NCBI RefSeq assembly: GCF_015230015.1
Contig: NZ_JAAKZC010000005.1
Coordinates: 1-64,000 of the forward strand
Length of the DNA stretch: 64,000 nt
Reading direction: 5' to 3'
From: Campylobacter concisus
GTDB taxonomy: Bacteria; Campylobacterota; Campylobacteria; Campylobacterales; Campylobacteraceae
Part shown: positions 54,914 through 62,806 of the stretch, piece by piece
Position numbering within the stretch: position 1 is the first letter of the stretch
Layout of the letters: every line of letters starts with the position of its first letter
Notes under the pieces: model-generated
Told to the model about the DNA's origin: nothing
Database searches by the model: none
The model's input: the letters and a program-made list of their open reading frames with translations, nothing else
Position numbers and translations under genes: made by a program

Positions 54914-55357
54914 ATGAAGATAGACAAAGTTTTCTTAGCTAGCGATCACGCTGGTTTTGAGCTAAAAAACGAGCTTAAAGAGGCCATTAAAGGGCTTGGA
55001 TACGAAGTGGTTGATCTTGGTACAAACGATAAAAATAGCGTTGATTACCCTGATTATGCGCATTTGTTAGCGAGCAAGCTTGAACCTAACTGCTACGGCG
55101 TGCTAGTTTGTGGCACAGGCATTGGCATCTCAATCGCTGCAAATAGGCATGAAAACGTAAGGTGTGCCCTTTGCCACGATGAATTTACCGCTAGGCTTGC
55201 CAGAGAGCACAATGACGCAAATGTCATCGCTTTTGGCGCAAGGGTTATCGGTGCAGGTGTGGCTATCTCGGCGGCTGAAGCCTTTTTAAAGACTGAGTTT
55301 GTAAGTGGCAGACACGAAAGGCGCGTGCAAAAAATAGAACTTAAGGCAGGCAAATGA
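54914..55357 (+). CDS. rpiB: Ribose-5-phosphate isomerase B
   Basis: Interconverts ribose-5-phosphate and ribulose-5-phosphate. The protein has 147 residues. The start KVFLASDHAGFELKNELK and the active-site block GVLVCGTGIGISIAANR with its catalytic cysteine are clear, and RCALCHDEFTARLAREHNDANV follows. It is the first gene of a plus-strand run of six overlapping or close genes to ychF, the same order as in C. jejuni. Confidence 0.95.
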   Translation: MKIDKVFLASDHAGFELKNELKEAIKGLGYEVVDLGTNDKNSVDYPDYAHLLASKLEPNCYGVLVCGTGIGISIAANRHENVRCALCHDEFTARLAREHNDANVIAFGARVIGAGVAISAAEAFLKTEFVSGRHERRVQKIELKAGK

Positions 55358-55686
55358 TAGGCGAGTGGATCGTTTTTACCGCTCTTGTTTGTGCTGCGAT
55401 CTACCTAACCGTCATGGTTTTTTACTTCAAAACGCTTCTAAAAAAAGAGCGTGCGACAAAAGATTTTATGAAAAATAACCTCCAAGACACCGAGGTCGTC
55501 ATAAGAAAATTTCAGATCCAACTCCAACGAAGTCTAGGCAACATCGACATCTTGACAGACGAGCTAAACAAAACCAAAAACGACGTAACCTCACTTCGCA
55601 CAAGAAATTCCCAGTACCGCCTAGAAAACGACAAGCTAAGACAACGCATACGTGAGCTTGAAGGCAAGATCGAAGCGCTACTATAA
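55354..55686 (+). CDS. Membrane-anchored coiled-coil protein
   Basis: A 110-residue protein with an N-terminal transmembrane helix ([20 protein letters not shown]) and a long cytoplasmic coiled coil (residues 27-108, with regular Leu, Ile and charged residues, ending [15 protein letters not shown]). It resembles small division- or envelope-linked coiled-coil proteins only in general form. A protein of this kind lies between rpiB and apt in C. jejuni too. It overlaps rpiB by 4 bases. Confidence 0.7.
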   Translation: MIGEWIVFTALVCAAIYLTVMVFYFKTLLKKERATKDFMKNNLQDTEVVIRKFQIQLQRSLGNIDILTDELNKTKNDVTSLRTRNSQYRLENDKLRQRIRELEGKIEALL

Positions 55687-55706
55687 CCTCAAATTTAAGG
55701 AAATTT

Positions 55707-56255
55707 ATGAAAATTTTAGATCAAAAAGGCAAAGAATTTTTACTAAACTCTATTCGCTGCATAAACGATTTTCCAAAGCCTGGCATAGTTTTTCGCGACA
55801 TCACGACGCTGCTAAACAACAAAGAGGCATTTAACTTTTTGATAGATCATTTGGTGGCTAGATACGAGGATGCAAAGATTGATTACATAGCTGGTATAGA
55901 GTCTCGTGGCTTCATCTTTGGTGCGGCGCTTGCAGCAAGGCTAAGGCTGCCTTTTGTACCTATTCGCAAGCCAAAAAAACTGCCATATATCACGCTTTCT
56001 CAAAAATATAGCCTAGAGTACGGCGTCGATGAAGTGCAAATTCACATCGATGCTTTTGGAGAAAAAGCAGGCGCTAGAGTACTTTTGATGGACGATCTAA
56101 TAGCAACTGGAGGCACTGCAAAAGCTTCAGTTGAGCTTATCAATCAAACTAACGCAACCTGCGTTGAAGCGTGTTTTCTTATAGATCTAGTTGATCTAAA
56201 AGGTAGCGAAAAGTTAAAGTCGCTTACTAAAATTTACAGCGTTTTAGAGGTTTAG
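55707..56255 (+). CDS. apt: Adenine phosphoribosyltransferase
   Basis: Salvages adenine to AMP with PRPP. The protein has 182 residues. The family pattern [15 protein letters not shown] at the N-terminus, [26 protein letters not shown] and the PRPP loop [20 protein letters not shown] near residue 126 are all intact. AAGGAAATTT precedes the ATG. It ends one base before the DedA gene. Confidence 0.95.
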   Translation: MKILDQKGKEFLLNSIRCINDFPKPGIVFRDITTLLNNKEAFNFLIDHLVARYEDAKIDYIAGIESRGFIFGAALAARLRLPFVPIRKPKKLPYITLSQKYSLEYGVDEVQIHIDAFGEKAGARVLLMDDLIATGGTAKASVELINQTNATCVEACFLIDLVDLKGSEKLKSLTKIYSVLEV

Positions 56256-56256
56256 C

Positions 56257-56862
56257 ATGGAAGAGTTTTTTATAGAGCTGCTTAAAGAGTACGGCTACAT
56301 CATACTTTTTGTCTGGTGTATCATGGAGGGCGAGATGGCCTTAATAATGGCTGGAATTCTTGCTCACACCACACATATGCACATCGCGCTTGCTATCTTT
56401 GTGGCTGGACTTGGAGGCTTTGTAGGGGATCAAATTTACTTTTATTTAGGGCGTTACAATAAAAAATACATCGCAAAAAGGCTTCACACGCAGCGGAGAA
56501 AATTTGCAGTGGCGCACATAATGCTGAAAAAATATGGCTGGCCGATCATCTTTTTGCAACGCTATATGTATGGTTTTCGTGTCATCATCCCGCTTTGCAT
56601 AGGACTTACTGGCTATGACGCTAAAAAATACGCCTTTATAAATTTGATCAGCGCTTGGTGCTGGGCGGCGATAACGACCATACCTGCTTGGATACTTGGC
56701 GAGCATATACTTGTGCTTTTGCAAGAAGCAAAAGAGCACTGGTACGTCGCTATCCCAGTGGTTGCTATATTTATGGGGCTTTTGATCTATGCATTTAAAC
56801 GCATCGAAAATAAAATTTTAAACGAAAGGAGAGACAGAAGACATGCAGTTTCAAATAGTTGA
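56257..56862 (+). CDS. DedA family membrane protein
   Basis: A 201-residue inner-membrane protein with about five hydrophobic segments. Family marks are EGEMALIMAGILAH near residue 24, GFVGDQIYFYLGRY with the conserved Asp and Arg, and KKYGWPIIFLQRYMYGFRVIIPLCIGLTGY with the paired arginines. DedA proteins are thought to be flippases for undecaprenyl phosphate or phospholipids, driven by proton motive force. The exact substrate here is not known. Confidence 0.88.
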   Translation: MEEFFIELLKEYGYIILFVWCIMEGEMALIMAGILAHTTHMHIALAIFVAGLGGFVGDQIYFYLGRYNKKYIAKRLHTQRRKFAVAHIMLKKYGWPIIFLQRYMYGFRVIIPLCIGLTGYDAKKYAFINLISAWCWAAITTIPAWILGEHILVLLQEAKEHWYVAIPVVAIFMGLLIYAFKRIENKILNERRDRRHAVSNS

Positions 56863-58294
56863 TAAAAAATTAAAAGACATAAAAGCTGATATTGAACTAA
56901 TTTTCGTAGTTGATAAGGACTTAAACCATAAATTTATAAGCGATAAAGAGGCTATTAAATTTAACAATTACAAAGGCGAGAGCGTCCTTATCTTAAGCGA
57001 GGTAAAAAGGGCTTACGTGCCACTTTCTAAGCTTGATCTTGACGAACTAAGAGTTGCAGCAGCTAAAGCTTATAATGCGCTAAAATCGTTAAACATCAAG
57101 AGCATAAAGCTAGCTTCTTACGTAGCGGAGTGCCGAAAATTAAGCTTTGAGGCGCTAGCTGAGGGCTTTTTGCTTGGAAGCTATGAATTTAACAAATACA
57201 AAGAGAAAAAAGAGAAATACTCGCTTGAAAAGATACTCTTTAGCACAGAGGAATTTAATGCGCAAAAAATCGATATAAAGGCTGCAGAAGAAGGCTTTAA
57301 AGAAGCAGCGATCATCGCCGAGGCTACAAATTTTGCAAAAGATATCGTAAATGAAATCCCAGAAATTTACACACCACAAAAGATGGCACAGGACGCACAA
57401 AATTTAGCTAAAAGCCACGCGAGCATAAAGTGCGAGGTCTATGACGAGAAATTTCTAGCAAAAGAGAATATGAACGCATTTTTGGCGGTAAATCGTGCAA
57501 GCGTGCATAAACCAAGGCTTATTCACCTAACCTACAAGCCTAAAAAGTCTAAAAAACGCATCATCTTTGTTGGCAAAGGGCTAACATACGATAGTGGCGG
57601 CCTTAGCTTGAAGCCGGCTGATTATATGCTTACTATGAAGTCAGACAAAAGCGGTGCAGCAGCAGCTCTTGGCATCATAAAGGGTGCGGCTGAGCTAAAT
57701 TTACCATTTGAAATTCACGCCATTTTAGGCGCAACTGAAAATATGATCGGCGGCAACGCCTACAAGCCTGATGACGTGCTAATTTCAAGAAGTGGCATTA
57801 GCATAGAGGTGAGAAACACCGATGCAGAGGGACGTTTGGTCTTGGCTGACTGCCTAAGCTACGCACAAGACTTTAAGCCAGACATCCTAATCGACATGGC
57901 AACCCTAACTGGCGCTTGCGTCGTGGGACTTGGCGAATACACAACAGGCATAATGGGCAACAATGAGAACCTTAAAAACGAGTTTAAAAGCAAGATAAAA
58001 GATAGCGGCGAGCTAGCGACTACGCTTGATTTTAACCCTTATCTTAGCGAGCTTATCAAAAGCCAGATCGCAGACGTTAGCAACTGCGCATCTAGCAGAT
58101 ATGGCGGAGCGATCACGGCTGGCATGTTTTTAGCCAAATTTATCAAAGATGAGTATAAAGATAAGTGGCTACACCTAGACATCGCAGGCCCAGCATACCG
58201 AGAAAAGGCCTGGGGATACAACCAAGCAGGTGCGAGTGGAGCGGGTGTGAGGATGAATTTATACTTTTTACTAGCACTTAGCAAGGAGAATTGA
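56843..58294 (+). CDS. pepA: Leucyl aminopeptidase (M17)
   Basis: A hexameric cytosolic zinc aminopeptidase of 483 residues. The catalytic C-terminal half has VGKGLTYDSGGLSLKP, MKSDKSGAAAALGII and the signature NTDAEGRLVLADCL. It overlaps the DedA gene by 20 bases, and its TGA shares one base with the ychF ATG. It releases N-terminal residues during peptide turnover; some family members also bind DNA. Confidence 0.95.
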   Translation: MQFQIVDKKLKDIKADIELIFVVDKDLNHKFISDKEAIKFNNYKGESVLILSEVKRAYVPLSKLDLDELRVAAAKAYNALKSLNIKSIKLASYVAECRKLSFEALAEGFLLGSYEFNKYKEKKEKYSLEKILFSTEEFNAQKIDIKAAEEGFKEAAIIAEATNFAKDIVNEIPEIYTPQKMAQDAQNLAKSHASIKCEVYDEKFLAKENMNAFLAVNRASVHKPRLIHLTYKPKKSKKRIIFVGKGLTYDSGGLSLKPADYMLTMKSDKSGAAAALGIIKGAAELNLPFEIHAILGATENMIGGNAYKPDDVLISRSGISIEVRNTDAEGRLVLADCLSYAQDFKPDILIDMATLTGACVVGLGEYTTGIMGNNENLKNEFKSKIKDSGELATTLDFNPYLSELIKSQIADVSNCASSRYGGAITAGMFLAKFIKDEYKDKWLHLDIAGPAYREKAWGYNQAGASGAGVRMNLYFLLALSKEN

Positions 58295-59397
58295 TGGGAC
58301 TTTCAGTTGGAATAGTAGGCCTACCAAATGTGGGTAAATCAACAACATTTAACGCACTTACAAAGGCGCAAAATGCCGAGAGCGCTAACTATCCGTTTTG
58401 CACTATCGAGCCAAACAAAGCCATCGTGCCAGTGCCTGATAAGCGTCTAAATGAGCTTGCAAAGATAGTAAGTCCAAATAAAATTCAATACTCAACCATC
58501 GAATTTGTCGATATCGCAGGCCTTGTAAAAGGGGCAAGCTCTGGCGAGGGACTTGGTAATAAATTTTTATCAAACATCAGAGAGACCGAGCTAATACTTC
58601 ACATAGTTCGCTGCTTTGAGGATGAAAACATCACCCATGTCGAGGGTAGCGTCGATCCAGTAAGAGACATCGAGATCATCCAAACCGAGCTGATACTAGC
58701 TGACATCGAGCAGTTAAATAAAAAGATAGAAAAGCTCACAAGAGAGGCGAAAGCAAATGCAAAAGGCGCTAAAGAGGCACTTGAGATAGCAAATTTACTT
58801 TTAGCTCACCTAAATGATGGCAAAAGCGCAAGCAGTTTTGAACAAAGAGATAGTGAGGCGTTTTTAGCGCTCAACAAAGAGCTAAGGCTTCTAAGCGCTA
58901 AAGAGGTAGTTTATGGCGCAAATGTCGATGAAGAGGGGCTTAGCGAAGATAATAAATTTGTAAAAGCACTAAAAGAGTATGCTAAAGCCTCAGATCACGA
59001 GGTGATCAAGCTTTGTGCTAAGGTCGAAGAGGAGCTAATAGGCCTAAGCGATGAGGAGGCTCACGAGTTTTTGGCATCTCTTGGCACGAGCGAGAGCGGT
59101 CTTGAGAAGATCATCAAAACGTCTTTTGCAAAGCTAAATTTGATAAGCTATTTCACCGCTGGCGTCGTGGAAGTTAGGGCTTGGACGATCACAAATGGCT
59201 GGAAAGCGCCAAAAGCAGCAAGCGTCATACACAATGACTTTGAGAGAGGCTTTATCAGAGCTGAAGTGATAAGCTATGATGACTACATCGCACATGGCGG
59301 CGAAAACGGAGCCAAAGAGGCTGGCAAGATGAGACTTGAAGGTAAAGACTACGTCGTGCAAGATGGCGACGTGATGCACTTTAGGTTTAATGTCTAA
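58294..59397 (+). CDS. ychF: Redox-responsive ATPase YchF
   Basis: A 367-residue OBG-family P-loop protein that prefers ATP over GTP. G1 is GLPNVGKST, the G2/G3 region is YPFCTIEPNKA and DIAGLVKGASSGEGLGNKFL, a coiled coil lies in the middle, and the TGS domain is at the C-terminus (ISYFTAGVVEVRAWTITNGWKAPKAASVIH). A TTG one codon earlier is less likely than this ATG, which has AAGGAG 7 bases upstream. It is the last gene of the rpiB run and is followed by a strong hairpin. Confidence 0.95.
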   Translation: MGLSVGIVGLPNVGKSTTFNALTKAQNAESANYPFCTIEPNKAIVPVPDKRLNELAKIVSPNKIQYSTIEFVDIAGLVKGASSGEGLGNKFLSNIRETELILHIVRCFEDENITHVEGSVDPVRDIEIIQTELILADIEQLNKKIEKLTREAKANAKGAKEALEIANLLLAHLNDGKSASSFEQRDSEAFLALNKELRLLSAKEVVYGANVDEEGLSEDNKFVKALKEYAKASDHEVIKLCAKVEEELIGLSDEEAHEFLASLGTSESGLEKIIKTSFAKLNLISYFTAGVVEVRAWTITNGWKAPKAASVIHNDFERGFIRAEVISYDDYIAHGGENGAKEAGKMRLEGKDYVVQDGDVMHFRFNV

Positions 59398-59465
59398 ATT
59401 TAGCCCTTTTTGGGCTAAATAGCTAAAATTTATATATAAAATATTCAAGCCTTGGGTTGCAAGGC
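59398..59465 (+). terminator. Two consecutive terminator hairpins after ychF
   Basis: The first is a 9-bp perfect stem (ATTTAGCCC / GGGCTAAAT, 59398-59420) with loop TTTTT, one base after the ychF stop. The second is GCCTTG / CAAGGC (59449-59465) followed by AAATTTAAATTTTTT. Confidence 0.7.
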
Positions 59466-59733
59466 AAATTTAAATTTTTTATAACAAGTTAATAAAATTC
59501 TTTTAAAAATATATCAACTCATAATTTTATATCTTATTAATATATTTAAATGATGTAAAAGCTATCGACTTAGTAAAACAAATACGAGCTTTATAATAGA
59601 TGAGCCAATTAAATCTTAATCCTAGAGAAATTTCGATAGATAAAATAATACGTTCGTCATCTTTTACAAGCCTTCATACCTATAATATTTTAAAGACCAT
59701 AACTCATATTGTAATGAATATATAAAAAATTAC
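59466..59733. other. AT-rich non-coding tract, possibly degenerate
   Basis: No convincing gene is present. One short plus-strand frame (59600-59725, 41 codons) has a start but no ribosome-binding site and no recognised family. Just upstream an open stretch reads DVKAIDLVKQIRAL before two stops. The base composition is more AT-rich than the coding surroundings, consistent with decayed sequence. Confidence 0.4.
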
Positions 59734-60033
59734 TCATATGCTTAGCGTATTTATTTTATAAGCCTGATCGCCTCTAAATTTCAGATCTTTATTTTCAAAG
59801 AGATTATACTTGGTTGCATTTCTCGCCAAGTATGATAATGTTTGAGCCAAGCTCGAAATTCCCAGACGCTCGCCATTTTTGATGTGCATTTTTTCATACT
59901 CATAAATTTGCGTGAAATTTGCCATTGCATTTGTTTGGATGCGCTCATCAAAGCTAAATTTCATCTTGCCAACGTTTAGCGCACCCACGAAAAATAGGAT
60001 CGTTACGGCTAGGATCAAATTTTGCCCTGGCAT
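59734..60033 (-). CDS. Small membrane-anchored protein of unknown function
   Basis: A 99-residue protein with one N-terminal hydrophobic segment (LILAVTILFFVGALNVG) and a soluble periplasmic-type remainder (FSFDERIQTNAMANFTQIYEYEKMHIKNGERLGISSLAQ). AAAAAGG precedes the ATG by 7 bases. No family is recognised. It lies 59 bases after the phase-variable lipoprotein gene and may be read with it. Confidence 0.5.
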   Translation of the reverse strand: MPGQNLILAVTILFFVGALNVGKMKFSFDERIQTNAMANFTQIYEYEKMHIKNGERLGISSLAQTLSYLARNATKYNLFENKDLKFRGDQAYKINTLSI

Positions 60034-60092
60034 TAGCTACCTTTTTATAGTATCTTACTACTCGCCTGATAGTGAAATACTATTATTGTTTT

Positions 60093-60468
60093 TTATTCTT
60101 CTCTTATTAACTTTAGAATAACAGTGTCTCCGATACATTTTGGAAGTTCTCCTTTTAGTTTAAAGACTTCACCTTCTTTTTTTACATTTTTAATGCCATA
60201 GCCCATTATATTGCTTGGATCTTGGTGAATGTGTATTTTTTCATCTCCATTTGCATCATAAAATTCTATATAGTTTCCTTTTGGTCCATCTTTTTTTGTT
60301 CCGATTGGAAATTCTATTAATTTATAATAAACATCTGCTTCGAGACTTTCATATTTTGTTTTTGGATTGTCACATACTTCTTTTAGGCTATGCGCCACCC
60401 CCCCCCTCACATCCAAGTAATGCTAGTGCAACGATACCACTCAATGCAAATAATGAAACTTTTTTCAT
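60093..60468 (-). CDS. Phase-variable lipoprotein, currently out of frame
   Basis: From the ATG at 60468 (AAAGGAAAGTGT before it) the frame encodes a lipoprotein signal ending in the lipobox ALLGC, then Glu and a run of Gly coded by nine G. With nine G the frame hits TAG at 60388-60390 after 26 codons. The rest of the gene (AHSLKEVCDNPKTKYESLEADVYYKL to ILKLIREE) continues open in another frame with no start of its own. Eight or eleven G would join them into a 124- or 125-residue lipoprotein. Two Cys in the mature domain may pair. No family is recognised for the body. Confidence 0.75.
60398..60406. repeat. Homopolymeric G9/C9 tract (contingency switch)
   Basis: Nine C on the plus strand, nine G on the coding strand, fall directly after the lipobox of the lipoprotein gene. 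It is the only G/C run longer than six in the window. Poly-G tracts are the standard slipped-strand phase-variation device in Campylobacter. Confidence 0.8.
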
Positions 60469-60620
60469 ACACTTTCCTTTTATATTTTTTAGATTTAAGC
60501 TCTAAAAACAACTCTTTTTTTCTAAATTTTCCTTGCGGAAATGAAAAATTTATGTTTTTCATCGCTTATTTGGCTATTTTATCCTTTTATTTTTAAAGTT
60601 TTCACTTGCGCGACTCAAAT

Positions 60621-61892
60621 TCAAACCTCTTTTGCGCTGTTTTTAAAGACATTTACCACGCTGGCTCGTTTGTGGCAAATTTCAGCATACTCTTTTTCGC
60701 TCTTTGAGTCATAGACTATACCAGCTCCAGCTCCGACAAAGACGTCACTAAAGCCATTTTTATCTGGCACAAAGATGGCTGAGCGGATGAGGATAGCCAC
60801 TTGTGCGTCGCCGTTAAAATGCAAAAATCCAATGCCCCCGCCATAGATATTTCGCTCAAAAATTTCAAGCTCATTGATTATCTGCATAGCCCTAATCTTT
60901 GGCGCACCGCTTAACGTGCCAGCTGGGAAGATGCTAGCTAGCACGTCAAAAAGATTAAGCTCCCTAGCGCACTTGCCATAGACGTCGCTAACGATGTGCA
61001 TCACTTTTTCAAATTTCTGGATATGCATCGCATTTTTTACCGCCACGCTCTTTGGCTCTGAGACCCTGCCGATGTCATTTCTGGCAAGATCGATTAGCAT
61101 CTTATGCTCAGCTAGCTCCTTTTCGTCACTTAAAAGCTCATTTTCAAGCGCCACGTCAGCATTTGCATCACCGCCTCTTGGCCTTGTGCCAGCGATCGGT
61201 GCTACAAAAATTTGCTCCCCTTTCATCTCAAAAACTAGCTCAGGCGACGAGCCGACTACATCGCCATAAGGTGTAGGAAAATGAAACATATATGGACTTG
61301 GATTTGCCACGGCTAGCTTTTTGTAAAAGTATAGACTATCCATATTCGTTGAAATTTCAAGCAACTCGCCAAGCACCACTTGGAAAACATCGCCGCTTCT
61401 TATGTACTCTTTTGCCACTTCAACCATATTTTCAAAGTGTTTCTTTTCTTCGCTAAGATCAGTTTTTACGCTAAATTCACACTCTCTTTTGCCACCTTCA
61501 TCTGCCTTTAAATTTAGCAAAAAGTCGTAATACCTCTCTTTATCTCCATAAAAAGTGTAAATTTTACTCATCTTATCAAAGTGCAGATATGCCTTTGCAT
61601 CAGCGTAGATAAATTTTGGAAATTCGTACTTTTTAGCCTTCTCCTCGCCGATATACTCGAAGTATCTCACACCATCATAAGCAAAAACGCCAAATAGTCC
61701 CGCAAAAGGTGCTAGCGACTTGTTACGATTAGTATCAAAGTAGCTTCTAAGCCCGTAAAAGTCCATATCCTTTTCGTCGATATATTCGCAGTCGATGCCG
61801 ATTATTGTTTGTATCTTGTCCTCGGCAAGGTAGCTATTTTTAAATTTCTCTTTGATCTTTTCGTAATAAAAGAGCGGTTGTTCTAAAAGCAT
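60621..61892 (-). CDS. trpE: Anthranilate synthase component I
   Basis: A chorismate-utilising enzyme of 423 residues. The motif FVAPIAGTRPRG has the Ala that marks TrpE; aminodeoxychorismate synthase PabB has Lys there. GDVFQVVLGELLE, SPELVFEMKG, ARNDIGRVSEP, FPAGTLSGAPKIRAM and VGAGAGIVYDSKSE are intact. The N-terminus starts at MLLEQP, whereas the tryptophan-sensing motif in typical TrpE is LLES; the Ser is Gln here. It stands alone, without trpG or other trp genes beside it. Confidence 0.85.
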   Translation of the reverse strand: MLLEQPLFYYEKIKEKFKNSYLAEDKIQTIIGIDCEYIDEKDMDFYGLRSYFDTNRNKSLAPFAGLFGVFAYDGVRYFEYIGEEKAKKYEFPKFIYADAKAYLHFDKMSKIYTFYGDKERYYDFLLNLKADEGGKRECEFSVKTDLSEEKKHFENMVEVAKEYIRSGDVFQVVLGELLEISTNMDSLYFYKKLAVANPSPYMFHFPTPYGDVVGSSPELVFEMKGEQIFVAPIAGTRPRGGDANADVALENELLSDEKELAEHKMLIDLARNDIGRVSEPKSVAVKNAMHIQKFEKVMHIVSDVYGKCARELNLFDVLASIFPAGTLSGAPKIRAMQIINELEIFERNIYGGGIGFLHFNGDAQVAILIRSAIFVPDKNGFSDVFVGAGAGIVYDSKSEKEYAEICHKRASVVNVFKNSAKEV

Positions 61893-61916
61893 ATTTTTCC
61901 TTTTAAATTTTTAATC

Positions 61917-61922
61917 ATTATA
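61917..61922 (-). promoter_or_regulatory. -10 box of trpE
   Basis: TATAAT on the minus strand, preceded by a T-run, lies about 25 bases before the trpE ATG. AAAAGGAAAAAT is the ribosome-binding site. No leader peptide with Trp codons fits in so short a leader. Confidence 0.5.
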
Positions 61923-62034
61923 AAAAAAGTTCGCTTTTAGTTTTTGAAATTTTGGCTAAATTTATAAATTTACGCCTTTTTACTATTTTTTCAAGCACAC
62001 TTGGCTAAAATTTGCACCGCTCAAGGGAGAAAAA

Positions 62035-62775
62035 ATGCTTTTTGTAGAACTTTTCATATTAGGTATCGGCGTTGGATACATAGCTGGATTTTTTGGCATA
62101 GGTGGCGGCACGGTCGTCGTTCCTATCATGGTCGCCTTCGGATACGACGTGAAAACGGCCATTGGCATAAGCGTCATGCAGATGATCTTTAGTGCGACGT
62201 TTGGCTCGTATCTAAACTACAAAGCTGGACTTTTAAAGCTAAATCGTGGCGTATTTTTGGGGCTTGGCGGTCTTGTGGGGGCAAGTTTTAGTGGCATTAT
62301 CGTATCGCACGCGCCAGCACTATTGCTTGAGTCTATGCTTCTAGCAACCTTTATCTTTTCACTTATAAAGCTATACTTTTCGCCAAACAGCGACGGCTCA
62401 AACGCCAATAACTCGGTCTTTTTGCTATTTTTAGTTGGTGTTTTTGTTGGTGTTTTTGCCATTAGCATCGGCATCGGCGGAGGCGTCTTTATAGCGCCTA
62501 TCTTGGTGGGCTTTTTACGATATGAGCTGAAAAAGGCGGTCTCAATGGGCGTATTTTTCGTTATGTTTGCAGCCATCGCTGGCTTCATCTCGCTCTCACT
62601 AAATGGCCATATCTCATATCTTGAGGGCACATTTTTAGGCCTTGGCTCGCTAATAGGCGCATACTTTGGCACCAAAAAGACGCAAAATACCGACAAAAAG
62701 ACGCTTAAAAAATGGTTTTTACTATTTTATATATTGATGATCATCTTGATCTTAAAAGATATGTTTTTTGAGTAA
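62035..62775 (+). CDS. TauE/SafE family membrane permease
   Basis: A 246-residue inner-membrane protein with about eight hydrophobic helices in two related halves. The repeats IGVGYIAGFFGIGGGTVVVPIM (start) and VGVFAISIGIGGGVFIAPILVGFL (middle) carry the GIGGG signature of the family. Members export sulfite, sulfoacetate or other small anions. AAGGGAG precedes the ATG. It is a single gene with a hairpin behind it; the substrate is unknown. Confidence 0.88.
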   Translation: MLFVELFILGIGVGYIAGFFGIGGGTVVVPIMVAFGYDVKTAIGISVMQMIFSATFGSYLNYKAGLLKLNRGVFLGLGGLVGASFSGIIVSHAPALLLESMLLATFIFSLIKLYFSPNSDGSNANNSVFLLFLVGVFVGVFAISIGIGGGVFIAPILVGFLRYELKKAVSMGVFFVMFAAIAGFISLSLNGHISYLEGTFLGLGSLIGAYFGTKKTQNTDKKTLKKWFLLFYILMIILILKDMFFE

Positions 62776-62806
62776 GAGCATGGCTAAATTTGCCACGCTC
62801 TTTTTT
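62775..62806. terminator. Terminator between TauE/SafE gene and methyltransferase gene
   Basis: Stem AGAGC-A-TGGC pairs with GCCA-C-GCTCT with one mismatch, loop TAAATTT, followed by TTTTTT on the plus strand. The minus-strand gene ends inside its tail, so it can serve both. Confidence 0.65.

Noticed and set aside
59600-59725. A 41-codon plus-strand frame after the ychF terminators
   Set aside because: No ribosome-binding site or promoter and no recognised similarity; noted as possible debris only.
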